From TMED23 sp964643045 (GTDB lineage Bacteria > Pseudomonadota > Alphaproteobacteria > Rhodospirillales > UBA2165): a stretch of DNA of 64,000 nt. A program made the translations under genes and the position numbers. Below the pieces are notes generated by a model. It ran no database searches and had not been told where the DNA came from. It worked only from the letters and a program-made list of their open reading frames with translations. Shown in pieces: positions 18,635-27,151 of the stretch. The stretch spans positions 62,001 through 126,000 of the forward strand of contig CAZXSC010000001.1 in assembly GCA_964643045.1 (NCBI GenBank), in the 5' to 3' direction. Position 1 is the first letter of the stretch. The number at the start of each line of letters is the position of its first letter.

Positions 18635-18688
18635 GATACTTTCCCGTGAACCATAATAAAAGTCATGCATCAGATTTTGTTGCACGTA

Positions 18689-19426
18689 TTAAACGCGTTT
18701 ACAAGGATCATTGTGAGCATAACGCAACGCCAAATTTTTTAATACCGGATGGATTATAAAATGGCTCGGTGAATCTGGTGGGAGTGTATTACTGACTTCA
18801 GCGGGGAATATGCCGTTTGATCTAAAATGGTCAAGAATGTTAGCGAGTAAATCGGCGCGGAAAACAGGATCCAATATGTAGTCGATATCCATTTTGGGCA
18901 TTGGTTGATACCAGGCGCGGGAAATTATATTACCTGTGTCTATTCCCTCATTTACCCAGAATGCAGTCATTCCGAGTTGCCCATCCTTTAGCAGACCGTA
19001 GTAAAATCCAGTTGCGCCACGGTCCCTTGGTAAATAACCACCATGAATGTGTATAAATTTTGTTTTAAGTTTGAGGAGAACCGGTTTAAGTAAAATTCGC
19101 GGAAACCCAGAGTAAACAAGTACTGGCATACTCAGTGCGGATATTTCAGAGACACCTTCTATTGAATTTATGTCCTTATTCTTCAAATACCCAACGGGAC
19201 AATCGACAGAACTAAGAGATTCAGTTATGGATTGTGCGGGTCTAAAGGTAAAATCTAATGTTTTGAGGTAAATAGATTGGCTTCCTGACCAACTTGGCTC
19301 TTCGCCGGGCATGACGTATATACTGCCTAGATTAATTTCACGTTTAATTAACATCTGCACATAAGCACGTGAACGAATGGTAGGTGCAAGAATCAACCCA
19401 ACATCGTTGAGTGTTTTGGCAATCAT
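18689..19426 (-). CDS. Formyltransferase-family protein (Fmt/ArnA-type fold)
   Basis: Protein of 245 residues with the N10-formyl-THF transferase fold. The core IHIHGGYLPRDRGATG (125-140) corresponds to NVHxSLLPxxRG and NEGIDTGNI (159-167) to DEGxDTGxI. In the catalytic triad, His128 and Asp163 are kept, but the asparagine is replaced by His126. Sugar formyltransferases and Fmt both use Asn-His-Asp, so the activity may be changed. The ATG at 19426 overlaps the preceding stop as ATGA. It could formylate or otherwise acylate an amino sugar or a phosphoramidate; not a housekeeping Fmt in this context. Confidence 0.75.
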   Translation of the reverse strand: MIAKTLNDVGLILAPTIRSRAYVQMLIKREINLGSIYVMPGEEPSWSGSQSIYLKTLDFTFRPAQSITESLSSVDCPVGYLKNKDINSIEGVSEISALSMPVLVYSGFPRILLKPVLLKLKTKFIHIHGGYLPRDRGATGFYYGLLKDGQLGMTAFWVNEGIDTGNIISRAWYQPMPKMDIDYILDPVFRADLLANILDHFRSNGIFPAEVSNTLPPDSPSHFIIHPVLKNLALRYAHNDPCKRV

Positions 19427-19998
19427 CGTGTTTTTATTTCCCACGTTGCTACTAGTTGTTTCTCAACCTTTATGAGTTGGGCGAGCTTTTCAGCTACCGA
19501 AGGCGTGTAATAATTGGCTGGGATTGCACAAAGGGCATCTGTTAGTTTTAGAAGCGTTGAAAGATATTGTGGTTCCTCGAAAACTCGCGTAGCAATCGAT
19601 AAGGCCTGACCAAATAGGACTAGTTCGCTGATTGAGGCAACTGATGAGCCAATAGCTTTGTTTAGGGATGGTGTGTAAAATGAAAACAAGCGCCGAAAAA
19701 TCTCAAACTTCGAAAGCAATGCATCTATAGTCTTGCGGCCGTCATCGAGTGTTGTGGAGTAATTTTCCATATTATTGATAGCGGTTGTCAAAAGTGATTC
19801 TAAAGATACACCCTCTGGTATTGATTTTTTTTCAGTTAATAGACAACCTTCGGTTTTTGCTTCGCGGACAATACGCGTTATAGCGTTATCGCGGCTTTCT
19901 TTCCAAGCATCTAAAAAAGACTGGCCTTCGCACTTTGCAAATTCGTACCTTTCCGGATTCTTGAAAGCATCAGGTCTTTCGTAAGGATATTTTTTCAA
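19423..19998 (-). CDS. Hypothetical protein, 191 residues, helical
   Basis: I do not recognise this protein. It is soluble and predicted to be mostly helical, with charged N-terminal half (DAWKESRDNAITRIVREAK) and a C-terminal part with PANYYTPSVAEKL. No metal motif or membrane span is visible. It is locked between the CysC-like kinase and the formyltransferase-like gene: its TTG start overlaps the kinase TGA (TTGA) and its stop overlaps the next ATG. This implies that it belongs to the phosphoramidate or formyl branch, perhaps as a partner subunit. Confidence 0.55.
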   Translation of the reverse strand: MKKYPYERPDAFKNPERYEFAKCEGQSFLDAWKESRDNAITRIVREAKTEGCLLTEKKSIPEGVSLESLLTTAINNMENYSTTLDDGRKTIDALLSKFEIFRRLFSFYTPSLNKAIGSSVASISELVLFGQALSIATRVFEEPQYLSTLLKLTDALCAIPANYYTPSVAEKLAQLIKVEKQLVATWEIKTR

Positions 19999-20525
19999 GG
20001 CGAAGATTTTCGCGGCGTTGAGACGATCTGGGAATATATCAGTTCTGCGATCTCACCTGGATCGGCGAAGATCTCCGGTTTTTTAATTATGAGATCAGGA
20101 TTAACAGGCCGAGGGAACGGTATATCAATTCCTACAACATCTGAAATGATCCCGTTCCGAACTTTTTTATAAAGACCCTTAGAATCCCTTGATTTGATTA
20201 TGTCGATGGGCGTGTCGAGAAAAACTTCAAAATACCGCTCGAAATTTTGTCGGTTCCACTCTTGTAAATCCGGAAAAATAGATAAAGCAGCGACAATAAT
20301 AATCAACTCTGATTCTTGGTCTAGCATCTTGCATAGATTGGAGAATCGCAGATGATTCTTTCTTCGGCCAGCTGCATTGAATTCTAGGTCCTCTTCCCAG
20401 AGTGAACGAAGCTTATCACCGTCTAGGAAAAGTACTTTATGTTGCTGATTACGGAAGATGCTAACCAATTCTCGGGAAACAGTAGTTTTACCTGCGCCGG
20501 ATAATCCAATGATCCAAATTATCAT
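19995..20525 (-). CDS. APS-kinase-like kinase, probable CDP-amidate (cytidine diphosphoramidate) kinase
   Basis: P-loop kinase of 176 residues related to CysC: Walker A GLSGAGKTT at 7-15, FLDGDKLR (33-40) as in APS kinases, and the RDSKGLYKKVRNG stretch near 113 typical of the family. In C. jejuni the CysC-like Cj1415 phosphorylates the 3-prime hydroxyl of CDP-amidate in MeOPN synthesis. Here the gene is next to homologues of the other three enzymes (20538-24978), and no sulfate-assimilation gene is near. I therefore assign the phosphoramidate role with good but not full confidence. Confidence 0.8.
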   Translation of the reverse strand: MIIWIIGLSGAGKTTVSRELVSIFRNQQHKVLFLDGDKLRSLWEEDLEFNAAGRRKNHLRFSNLCKMLDQESELIIIVAALSIFPDLQEWNRQNFERYFEVFLDTPIDIIKSRDSKGLYKKVRNGIISDVVGIDIPFPRPVNPDLIIKKPEIFADPGEIAELIYSQIVSTPRKSSP

Positions 20526-20537
20526 ATATTAATCAAT

Positions 20538-21308
20538 CTAGTCTAAGCGGCCATTTGTAGAAAGTTTTTGTGCAATCACGAGATCTTGCGGACTGTCAAT
20601 TTCTACCCAACCCCCATCTATCTCAATTGCATTGGGTCTATAGCCATTCGTGATCATACCCTGTAGTAGGTCTGTCATGTATAGGTTTTTTAAATCTCGC
20701 GAACAATTAAATGGGGTCAATCCTTTCTTATTGGCATCTTGAGCTATTGAATATACAGCCTTAAGTTGGTCGATAGCTTTACCTCGGAATATGGTCATAC
20801 CAATATATTGGGATTGAATTTGCGATAGATTTCTTGAGTTCTGACCAATTTCTATAATTTCCCTTTTTTTATTTAAGAGAAGTGTTTCAGCATCAGATAA
20901 GGGATCTTCGAAGCGCAGTTTCCAATAGTTCAACCAATCATTATCTATAACAACACCAAAAGAAATTGAAGAATTTAATACTTTTTTAAAAACGCGCCGT
21001 GAATAAGCTATGTCTCCATAACTAACTATAAAATCGCAATCAAAATAACTTTTTGCACAAAATAGTGAATAAACCATATTTGTGGTTTTATAATTTTCAT
21101 TCATCACTATTCTTGCTTGGTTGCTAGGTAAGTGATCGGCTCTATAACCACCAACAATAATGATATCATCAACGCCGAGTGATTTGGCAACTTCAATTTG
21201 TCGATGGATAAGCGGTTGTCCGTTTAGTTCAACCATGCATTTTGGCATAGTCTTTGTTAAAGGTAATAGTCGGGTCCCTTGGCCTGCGGCAAGGATTATT
21301 AAGCGCAT
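20538..21308 (-). CDS. Nucleotidyltransferase, probable CTP:phosphoglutamine cytidylyltransferase
   Basis: NTP-transferase of 256 residues. The N-terminal signature LAAGQGTRLLPLT with MPKC (6-24) places it with LicC- and RmlA-type enzymes; VSYGDIAY near 92 and GGWVEIDSPQDL near 235 are the metal-binding sites. In C. jejuni, Cj1416 of this family joins CMP from CTP to L-glutamine phosphate. The neighbouring genes are the same as in that cluster, which supports the assignment. Motifs alone would also allow a choline-phosphate cytidylyltransferase. Overlaps the hydrolase gene by ten bases. Confidence 0.8.
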   Translation of the reverse strand: MRLIILAAGQGTRLLPLTKTMPKCMVELNGQPLIHRQIEVAKSLGVDDIIIVGGYRADHLPSNQARIVMNENYKTTNMVYSLFCAKSYFDCDFIVSYGDIAYSRRVFKKVLNSSISFGVVIDNDWLNYWKLRFEDPLSDAETLLLNKKREIIEIGQNSRNLSQIQSQYIGMTIFRGKAIDQLKAVYSIAQDANKKGLTPFNCSRDLKNLYMTDLLQGMITNGYRPNAIEIDGGWVEIDSPQDLVIAQKLSTNGRLD

Positions 21309-21937
21309 TTTTTAATCCATTGGGAAAATAATTCGTGATCGATCTGTTCTGACGGGCTCTCACGCTCCGGATGCCACTGGACGGCGATAATGGGTAAGTT
21401 CGGGTGGACCAGGCCCTCTATAATTTGGTCATCGCTGATGGCAAAACTCTTTAGCGAAGATGCAAGTTGTCCAATTTTTACGCCTTGATTATGATAGCTA
21501 TTCACCGTTAATAACACATCACTATCAGCGCTGGAAAACTTTTCATCCATGGTGATTGTATGATTGATAGCGACATGATTTTCAGTCAATTGTCTGCTTA
21601 GTCCCCCACCGAAAAAGCGGTTGATAACTTGTAAGCCGCGGCAAACACCGAATACGGGCAGACCTATTTGTGTTGCCTTTGCTAACAATCTTTCTTCGGC
21701 CTGGTCTCGTTCGGACAGCTGCTTCCTTTCACCAAGGCTATTGCCGCCGGTAAGAAGTAATCCGGCCGGTGAGACGGCATCAAAGTAAATAGTAGGATCG
21801 GGTAGGTTGTTAGGTATAAAAATAGGCACGACATTATATTTTGATAGGAACTTAACCCAATCGTGTGCAATAGCGTCTCGACGTTCGATATAGGAAGTGT
21901 TTTCGGAGATACGCATCGAGACAAGGATATTAATCAC
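21299..21937 (-). CDS. Class I glutamine-amidotransferase-fold hydrolase, probable gamma-glutamyl-CDP-amidate hydrolase
   Basis: Peptidase C26-type protein of 212 residues: nucleophile C99 in FGVCRGLQ, H189 and E191 in QWHPE, plus LLTGGNSLG near 61. The family removes gamma-glutamyl groups. In C. jejuni, Cj1417 hydrolyses gamma-glutamyl-CDP-amidate to glutamate and CDP-amidate. Position between kinase and cytidylyltransferase homologues agrees. The start is a GTG overlapping the stop of the large upstream gene as GTGA, which indicates translational coupling. A puuD-like role in polyamine breakdown is unlikely here. Confidence 0.82.
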   Translation of the reverse strand: MINILVSMRISENTSYIERRDAIAHDWVKFLSKYNVVPIFIPNNLPDPTIYFDAVSPAGLLLTGGNSLGERKQLSERDQAEERLLAKATQIGLPVFGVCRGLQVINRFFGGGLSRQLTENHVAINHTITMDEKFSSADSDVLLTVNSYHNQGVKIGQLASSLKSFAISDDQIIEGLVHPNLPIIAVQWHPERESPSEQIDHELFSQWIKKCA

Positions 21938-24900
21938 AACCTTTTTACCGTTCCGTTCTGGCCATCAATTTCGATTTCACTACAGCCACGAAGGCTTTCG
22001 AATAATGTTTGGCCGCAGCCGATAGCGGCCGGCAAGCTAAATTCTGCAGCCCTGATGCTCATGTGTGAACCGATGCCGCCGTACTGTGTCAATAGACCTA
22101 CTAAAGAGTGGCTAAAAATCCAGTCGTAACCTGGATCAGCGGAGCGGATTGCTACGATAGCCCCTTCAAGATCGTAGGGTGGTTTTTGATCATCTAACCA
22201 TACTATGCGAGCTCTTACGCATTTATGAGTAACGAAATTTGGCTGATGAAGAATGACCTCGAATGCTGAAACATCGTTGACAGTGCGTATCAGCTCTGGC
22301 AGGCGTATGGCACAGGTCAGCACCCATCTTTTTTCATTAAATTCCACCATACGCCGAAAATAACTAGTTTGGGCATTGTTGAAGCTGTCGGTGCCAAGGC
22401 GGAAATATTCGTCAATCGGGATAAAAGCCAGTTGATTGCGGCTAAAGCCTATTTTTTCCCCAAGTAAAGCTACGTTCTCTAGGGCGTCGTTAAGGTTACG
22501 CATAAATTGGAATTTTGCTGATTCCCGTGCTGAAATTGCGCTTCTAACAAAATCGATAAATTTATCAAAACTAATGTTCAATCCTAAATCGCTGAAACAT
22601 TTCTCAATATTGCTTGCTTTGTCAGAAAGCACCTCCGCAATGTCCTTGTCTACGGGCGCTTGCAGATGGTCACAAGTACTCTTGAGCATTCTTTGTTTAT
22701 TGAAAATTTGCTCTATATCAGAGGAATAGTTGGGTGAGTTGATATCATATGAATGTGGACGCAGATGACCGTAGCGTTCTATCATCTTATCCAATTCAAG
22801 GCGGTCTTCAGCATAAGCCAACATATCTTCAGAGAAGCGGCTGGCCACTGTCGGAATGCCAAGTAGCACGTTTTCAAACTCCACTTCCTCTATGACTCCA
22901 CAATCCCGCAATCCTCTCAGTAAGGTCATAGCAATAAAAGCGTAGCGCGCTAGGATAGAAAAAGACACAATCCCATAATTTTGGCAATCTTTAAGCAAAT
23001 TTCGAATATGCCGTGCAATGTCAGCGACTGTCTCGTGCGGCTCTTCTATTAGTTGATTGCGACGATCTTCTAGTATATTGAGTGAATTTTGAAGGTCTAT
23101 GATAGGTTCTACACTTCCATTAACGATATTTTGCGTAAGTTCTCTTAAACAGAACTTGAAGGTTTCAATTTGTTCAGGACTGAGACCAGCTTCTTGCATA
23201 CGTTTAGCTTGTTGTGGCCAATCAGGCGCTAGACAAGTGGCAGCAATTTCAAACTCTATTTTGTCGTGAAGATGAGGTTGTTGGCACAGGCGCTCAATGT
23301 TAGCGTTAATCCAATTTTCGGCAATTGAAGTTTCTAAACCATCAGGTAGGAAAGAATTCAAGCTGGCACGCACATCGACATAGGGTCTACCTGCGACGGA
23401 AACAATAAGAGCCTCAGGATCAACTTTCCTATAACCAATCCGAGCACGTGCTTTGGCCCAACTCAAGTCGCCAATTAAAGTTTGGTAAATGCTCAAGGCT
23501 AATGGATTAGGTGTTTCTCCGAGCATTTCGACTGGATTCCAATCCGGCATCGAACCAAGGACTGATGTTTTGCCCAATACCCCATTGCGGGGCCTCATTA
23601 AGGACCGAATAAATTCCTGAGCACCAGTCACCATGTCAAAAAAATCATCTTCGGCAATTGGCAAATTTTTGGTGTTCGTCAGTGGCCTAATTTGGAAAAG
23701 ATGACAGGTACTATTTCGGTCGATTCCGTATTCAATATTCAATGTATTGATGTGAGACAGCGCCATCATCTCTTGGCCCAGCTTAAAAGTTTTCTGTGCC
23801 GTTTGAGGGAGGTGCGATATGTCGTGTCCAGGTAAAGCATAATATGTTTTAAGATTTCCCTTGCCTCCCGAGGTAACCAGATCTGAGCGTCCGGTAGTCT
23901 CGTCTGCATTAATAATGAGATAGGGGGCTCCGCTTCGTGGATCTTCAGTTAGTAAAACACCACTTGAAAGTAAACCTTCTACTTGAGGTTGTATCAGAAC
24001 TTCATCTTTAGTAGACCTAATTCGACCATTTCTGGAAAAGCTGTTTATGACCTGCTGGATCGCGTTAGTGAGTTGCTTTTTATTGGTGGGATCAACGTCA
24101 AGAATTGAATCAAAAGCACCCGCAGCCGAAAACTCATATTGGTCCTCGCTTGTAGTGGAGCTGCGGACGATTAAAGGTCCTTTGGGGAAAGCTTTTTTTA
24201 TGGATACTAATATCTTCGTTGCGTTATTTTCCCAGCGGGCAACCGAAAAACGCTCTCTTGCTAGGACCCGTGCTTCTTTTGCTAGTGGCGCAATATGATC
24301 CAGTGTTTGTGCTTTACCTTTAAATACAGTTTGTGAAATTTTGACTTTGTCAGTGATTAAAGCGGCTAAGTCATCAAGGTCAACGTTTTTACTCGTGTTA
24401 CCAATCAGGGCCTGCTGAAGGTCATTAAAGTTAGCTAAGGGATCTTTTTTGACTAATTTTTTTGCGGCTGATAAGAATAGATCGAATGACCCTGACCTAA
24501 CGCGCATAGCAACTGTCACTTGATTGTTAGAAGATGTACGAACATTTCCAAAAGTTATGCCTTGTCCAGAATGTAGGTTAAGGAAGAATTTTGGCAGGTA
24601 AAGGACGTCTGCGCGGACGATAATTGTTTCAAGGGGCTTGTCTGTTGCTAGCAGCATAGATACTAGGTCCCCCTGATTCAGGCGGTCTTTTTGATAAATC
24701 AATTTAAGGTTGGGATAACTCTGAAGCACTTTTTCAATGTGATAGCCACCGACATATGAAATGCCACAGTCATCTAAATTTTTTAATGCGTGGAGCAACC
24801 ATTCCATTACGGGCTTGTTGAAGGTTTTATCTCGATCAAGAGAGTGCGGTTGGCTTTTTTGAGGGTCTAGACGGCGTGTGCCTTCGGCTGGCTCAATGAT

Positions 24901-24978
24901 GATCACGGCAGGTGCGCTTTCCCTGTCCGGGGGCTCGGCAAGATTATTGGTGAAGTTATTATGTTGTTGTTTAGTCAT
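21934..24978 (-). CDS. Probable L-glutamine kinase: nucleotidyltransferase-like + PPDK-type ATP-grasp + phosphohistidine domain
   Basis: Protein of 1014 residues in three parts. Residues about 22-190 look like a sugar-nucleotidyltransferase fold with a decayed signature (EPAEGTRRLDP in place of AAGxGTRLxP). About 220-430 is an ATP-grasp of the PEP synthase type (LIVRSSTTSED near 270, FQIRPLTN near 425). The C-terminus is a swivelling phosphohistidine domain with H972 in GIGSHMSIRAAEFSLPA. C. jejuni Cj1418 has the latter two domains and phosphorylates L-glutamine amide nitrogen as the first MeOPN step. Adjacent homologues of the next three enzymes make the same role likely. A true PEP synthase is improbable given context. 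Confidence 0.82.
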   Translation of the reverse strand: MTKQQHNNFTNNLAEPPDRESAPAVIIIEPAEGTRRLDPQKSQPHSLDRDKTFNKPVMEWLLHALKNLDDCGISYVGGYHIEKVLQSYPNLKLIYQKDRLNQGDLVSMLLATDKPLETIIVRADVLYLPKFFLNLHSGQGITFGNVRTSSNNQVTVAMRVRSGSFDLFLSAAKKLVKKDPLANFNDLQQALIGNTSKNVDLDDLAALITDKVKISQTVFKGKAQTLDHIAPLAKEARVLARERFSVARWENNATKILVSIKKAFPKGPLIVRSSTTSEDQYEFSAAGAFDSILDVDPTNKKQLTNAIQQVINSFSRNGRIRSTKDEVLIQPQVEGLLSSGVLLTEDPRSGAPYLIINADETTGRSDLVTSGGKGNLKTYYALPGHDISHLPQTAQKTFKLGQEMMALSHINTLNIEYGIDRNSTCHLFQIRPLTNTKNLPIAEDDFFDMVTGAQEFIRSLMRPRNGVLGKTSVLGSMPDWNPVEMLGETPNPLALSIYQTLIGDLSWAKARARIGYRKVDPEALIVSVAGRPYVDVRASLNSFLPDGLETSIAENWINANIERLCQQPHLHDKIEFEIAATCLAPDWPQQAKRMQEAGLSPEQIETFKFCLRELTQNIVNGSVEPIIDLQNSLNILEDRRNQLIEEPHETVADIARHIRNLLKDCQNYGIVSFSILARYAFIAMTLLRGLRDCGVIEEVEFENVLLGIPTVASRFSEDMLAYAEDRLELDKMIERYGHLRPHSYDINSPNYSSDIEQIFNKQRMLKSTCDHLQAPVDKDIAEVLSDKASNIEKCFSDLGLNISFDKFIDFVRSAISARESAKFQFMRNLNDALENVALLGEKIGFSRNQLAFIPIDEYFRLGTDSFNNAQTSYFRRMVEFNEKRWVLTCAIRLPELIRTVNDVSAFEVILHQPNFVTHKCVRARIVWLDDQKPPYDLEGAIVAIRSADPGYDWIFSHSLVGLLTQYGGIGSHMSIRAAEFSLPAAIGCGQTLFESLRGCSEIEIDGQNGTVKRL

Positions 24979-24984
24979 AGAAAT

Positions 24985-26997
24985 CTAAGGCATATTTTCA
25001 CTATAAAGGAAATAAAAGAAATCATCATAATCGGTATATTTAAATAACTCTTTCAGGTTTTTCCACTCCAATTGATAAGCTTTCCGGCGGTGCTTCAAAT
25101 AATCTTGCCTATTAGGCAGATCCGTTACTAATTCGGCAAGGCAATTCTCATTCCCAGAGCGTTCGACGATAGTATTATCAAGTACCACTGCATCCATTTC
25201 GGAATAGGCCATGAATCTAAGTAAGTCCGCAAAGTCGATAATTATGCTCTCGCCTGACATGTTAAGGCTGGTATTCATGAGAACGCCAACACCAGTTTGC
25301 TGTTTGAATTCATTGAGGATAGAAAAAAGTTTGGGGTTAAAGTCCTGTTCCAATGTTTGTACACGTGCCGTAAGGTCATGATGAATAACAGCACCAAGAC
25401 AGTCACGCGCTTCATTATTCATTCTTGGTGCAAGTAACATGTATGGACTGTCAGTGACCTCACTTTCGTTACCCCAATATTTTTCAGCTTCTTGTTTTAG
25501 CATTACCGGGGCAAATGGGCGAAAGTCCTCTCTATGTTTAATAGTTTTGTTGACTCGTGGCCAGTTTTCATAAGGCCGTGGATCTGCAAGGATTGAACGG
25601 AAACCAAGGGCTCTGGGACCGAATTCATATCGGCCTGACATATACCCAATCACGTTGCCTTTGGCTATTAAGCTAGCCACGTTTTTCGGCGTAAAATCAG
25701 TGTATTTGAAACCCTTTTTATCGAGAAATTTTTTGATCTGTTGAGGATCATTTCTTGTGCCATAATTGTTAAAATAACGTAGCCGTTTCTCTCTTTTAGC
25801 CCGCTGATTACCATTTAGTTCATTGTGGCGTAGAAGAAGAGCCGCCCCTAGCGCGGTGCCATCATCGCCGCAAGGTGGAATCAAAAAAGGTTTGATTTTT
25901 AATTTGGCGCGTAACTTTTCGTTCATTACACAATTCAGGGACAGACCACCCGAAAAAACAACATTCCGTGTATTGAGCATTTTACAGGCGTTTTTGACCA
26001 ATTGGGCACAAACTCGTTCAGTGGTTTTTTGTACTGCGTATGCGATTGCCATGTGGCGGTCATTTATTGATTCGTCGTCCTTTCGTTTAGGACCAATTAT
26101 TTTTATAAGTAATTTCTTGAAATTGAGTCGCTGGCTTTGTGAATAGGATAACAATTCGTCGTTGAACGTAAAATCAAATTGTTTATTATCGACCTTAATT
26201 AGTTGATCAATTATTGATACAAATCGATTATCACCATAAGCAGCTAAGCCCATCAATTTGCCTGGACCTTCAATGCGACTGAAGCCAACATATTCTGCAA
26301 ACACTTCATAAAACGTTCCGATAGACAAGGGGTGTTGGATCTCAGCTACGCGGACCATTTTTTCTCCCTTACCGTGAGTAAGCACTGTACTATCGAATTC
26401 ACCCCGGCCATCCCACGTCACTATGGCAGCATTATCGAAGGGGCTTGCAAAGTAAGTGGCGGCGTGAGTATCGTGATGGCGAAATCCAGTTATTGGCACC
26501 GTAGGCAGGAATCGTGAGATGTTTATCTCGGTGGCCAATTCGTTTAGATAGCGTACAAGCAGATAACAGATATTCTTTCGTAGAGACAGATTATCACTCG
26601 CCGATGGCAGTCCACTTATTAGTCCCTTAATTTTTTCTGGCAGGAAGTCAATGTGTGGAAATGCTTCGTCGCTACGGTTGAGAATAGTCGCAAGCTCATG
26701 GCGCAGCCGTCGTTCTGTTTTGGCATCAAAACTACCTTCAAAGTATGACTGCGGAGGGAATTTGAAACAATTACGATCGCGGGAATAGGCTACGGCAGAA
26801 ATGTTTTCAGCCCCAATTTGCTCTATCGCCAATTTTAGCGATTTAAAAGGAAAACCAAAATGATGAGATATTCCTGAATGACGATCTTCGGATAAAAGCA
26901 GTACTGGTTCATTCATCTCTGCACTAAGTACACAAACCGCGGCATCGTGAAACGATCCATTTATGCCAATGACGTAAGGTTTTGCCAGTGTTGACAT
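24985..26997 (-). CDS. Carbamoyltransferase (NodU/TobZ/CmcH family)
   Basis: Protein of 670 residues. The N-terminal ASKHA-like domain starts with GINGSFHDAA (11-20) and has HHDTHAATYFASPF near 180, with the histidines used for carbamoyl phosphate and iron; VFSGGLSLNCVMN near 350 is also conserved. The C-terminal YrdC-like part has GRYEFGPRALGFRSI. The enzyme makes carbamoyl-AMP from carbamoyl phosphate and ATP and carbamoylates a hydroxyl, here probably on a sugar. I use the ATG at 26997; a TTG codon precedes it. Just upstream is a 151-base gap with a GTTC-N7-GAAC palindrome, so a promoter may lie there. Confidence 0.9.
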   Translation of the reverse strand: MSTLAKPYVIGINGSFHDAAVCVLSAEMNEPVLLLSEDRHSGISHHFGFPFKSLKLAIEQIGAENISAVAYSRDRNCFKFPPQSYFEGSFDAKTERRLRHELATILNRSDEAFPHIDFLPEKIKGLISGLPSASDNLSLRKNICYLLVRYLNELATEINISRFLPTVPITGFRHHDTHAATYFASPFDNAAIVTWDGRGEFDSTVLTHGKGEKMVRVAEIQHPLSIGTFYEVFAEYVGFSRIEGPGKLMGLAAYGDNRFVSIIDQLIKVDNKQFDFTFNDELLSYSQSQRLNFKKLLIKIIGPKRKDDESINDRHMAIAYAVQKTTERVCAQLVKNACKMLNTRNVVFSGGLSLNCVMNEKLRAKLKIKPFLIPPCGDDGTALGAALLLRHNELNGNQRAKREKRLRYFNNYGTRNDPQQIKKFLDKKGFKYTDFTPKNVASLIAKGNVIGYMSGRYEFGPRALGFRSILADPRPYENWPRVNKTIKHREDFRPFAPVMLKQEAEKYWGNESEVTDSPYMLLAPRMNNEARDCLGAVIHHDLTARVQTLEQDFNPKLFSILNEFKQQTGVGVLMNTSLNMSGESIIIDFADLLRFMAYSEMDAVVLDNTIVERSGNENCLAELVTDLPNRQDYLKHRRKAYQLEWKNLKELFKYTDYDDFFYFLYSENMP

Positions 26998-27082
26998 CAA
27001 TTTCTATTCGATTTTGGTAAATTATTTGATGATGTTTGTAGCAAGGACGTGTATCAATCTATTCGAGTGTTTCTTTTACAGC

Positions 27083-27097
27083 GTTCAAGCTTTGAAC
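27083..27097. promoter_or_regulatory. GTTC-N7-GAAC palindrome (GTTCAA-GCT-TTGAAC)
   Basis: Perfect 6-3-6 inverted repeat in the gap upstream of the carbamoyltransferase gene. It has the same GTTC-N7-GAAC layout and 15-base length as three repeats in 53554-53740. No T run follows on either strand, so it looks more like a binding site than a terminator. It may control the block starting with the carbamoyltransferase and glutamine-kinase genes. Confidence 0.45.
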
Positions 27098-27151
27098 AAA
27101 AGTGTTAGTGATTATAAATATTTTTTCCGCAATTCTTAGCTTACTTCAACT

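Noticed and set aside
18689..19426. Methionyl-tRNA formyltransferase
   Set aside because: It lacks the C-terminal tRNA-binding domain, the catalytic asparagine is changed and it lies within a glycan operon.
19995..20525. CysC-like gene as a sulfate-assimilation APS kinase
   Set aside because: No cysN, cysD or cysH is near, and the four-gene context equals the phosphoramidate cassette.
21934..24978. 1014-residue protein as phosphoenolpyruvate synthase
   Set aside because: The PEP/pyruvate barrel domain typical of PEP synthase is not visible, an extra nucleotidyltransferase-like domain is present and the context is that of a glutamine kinase.
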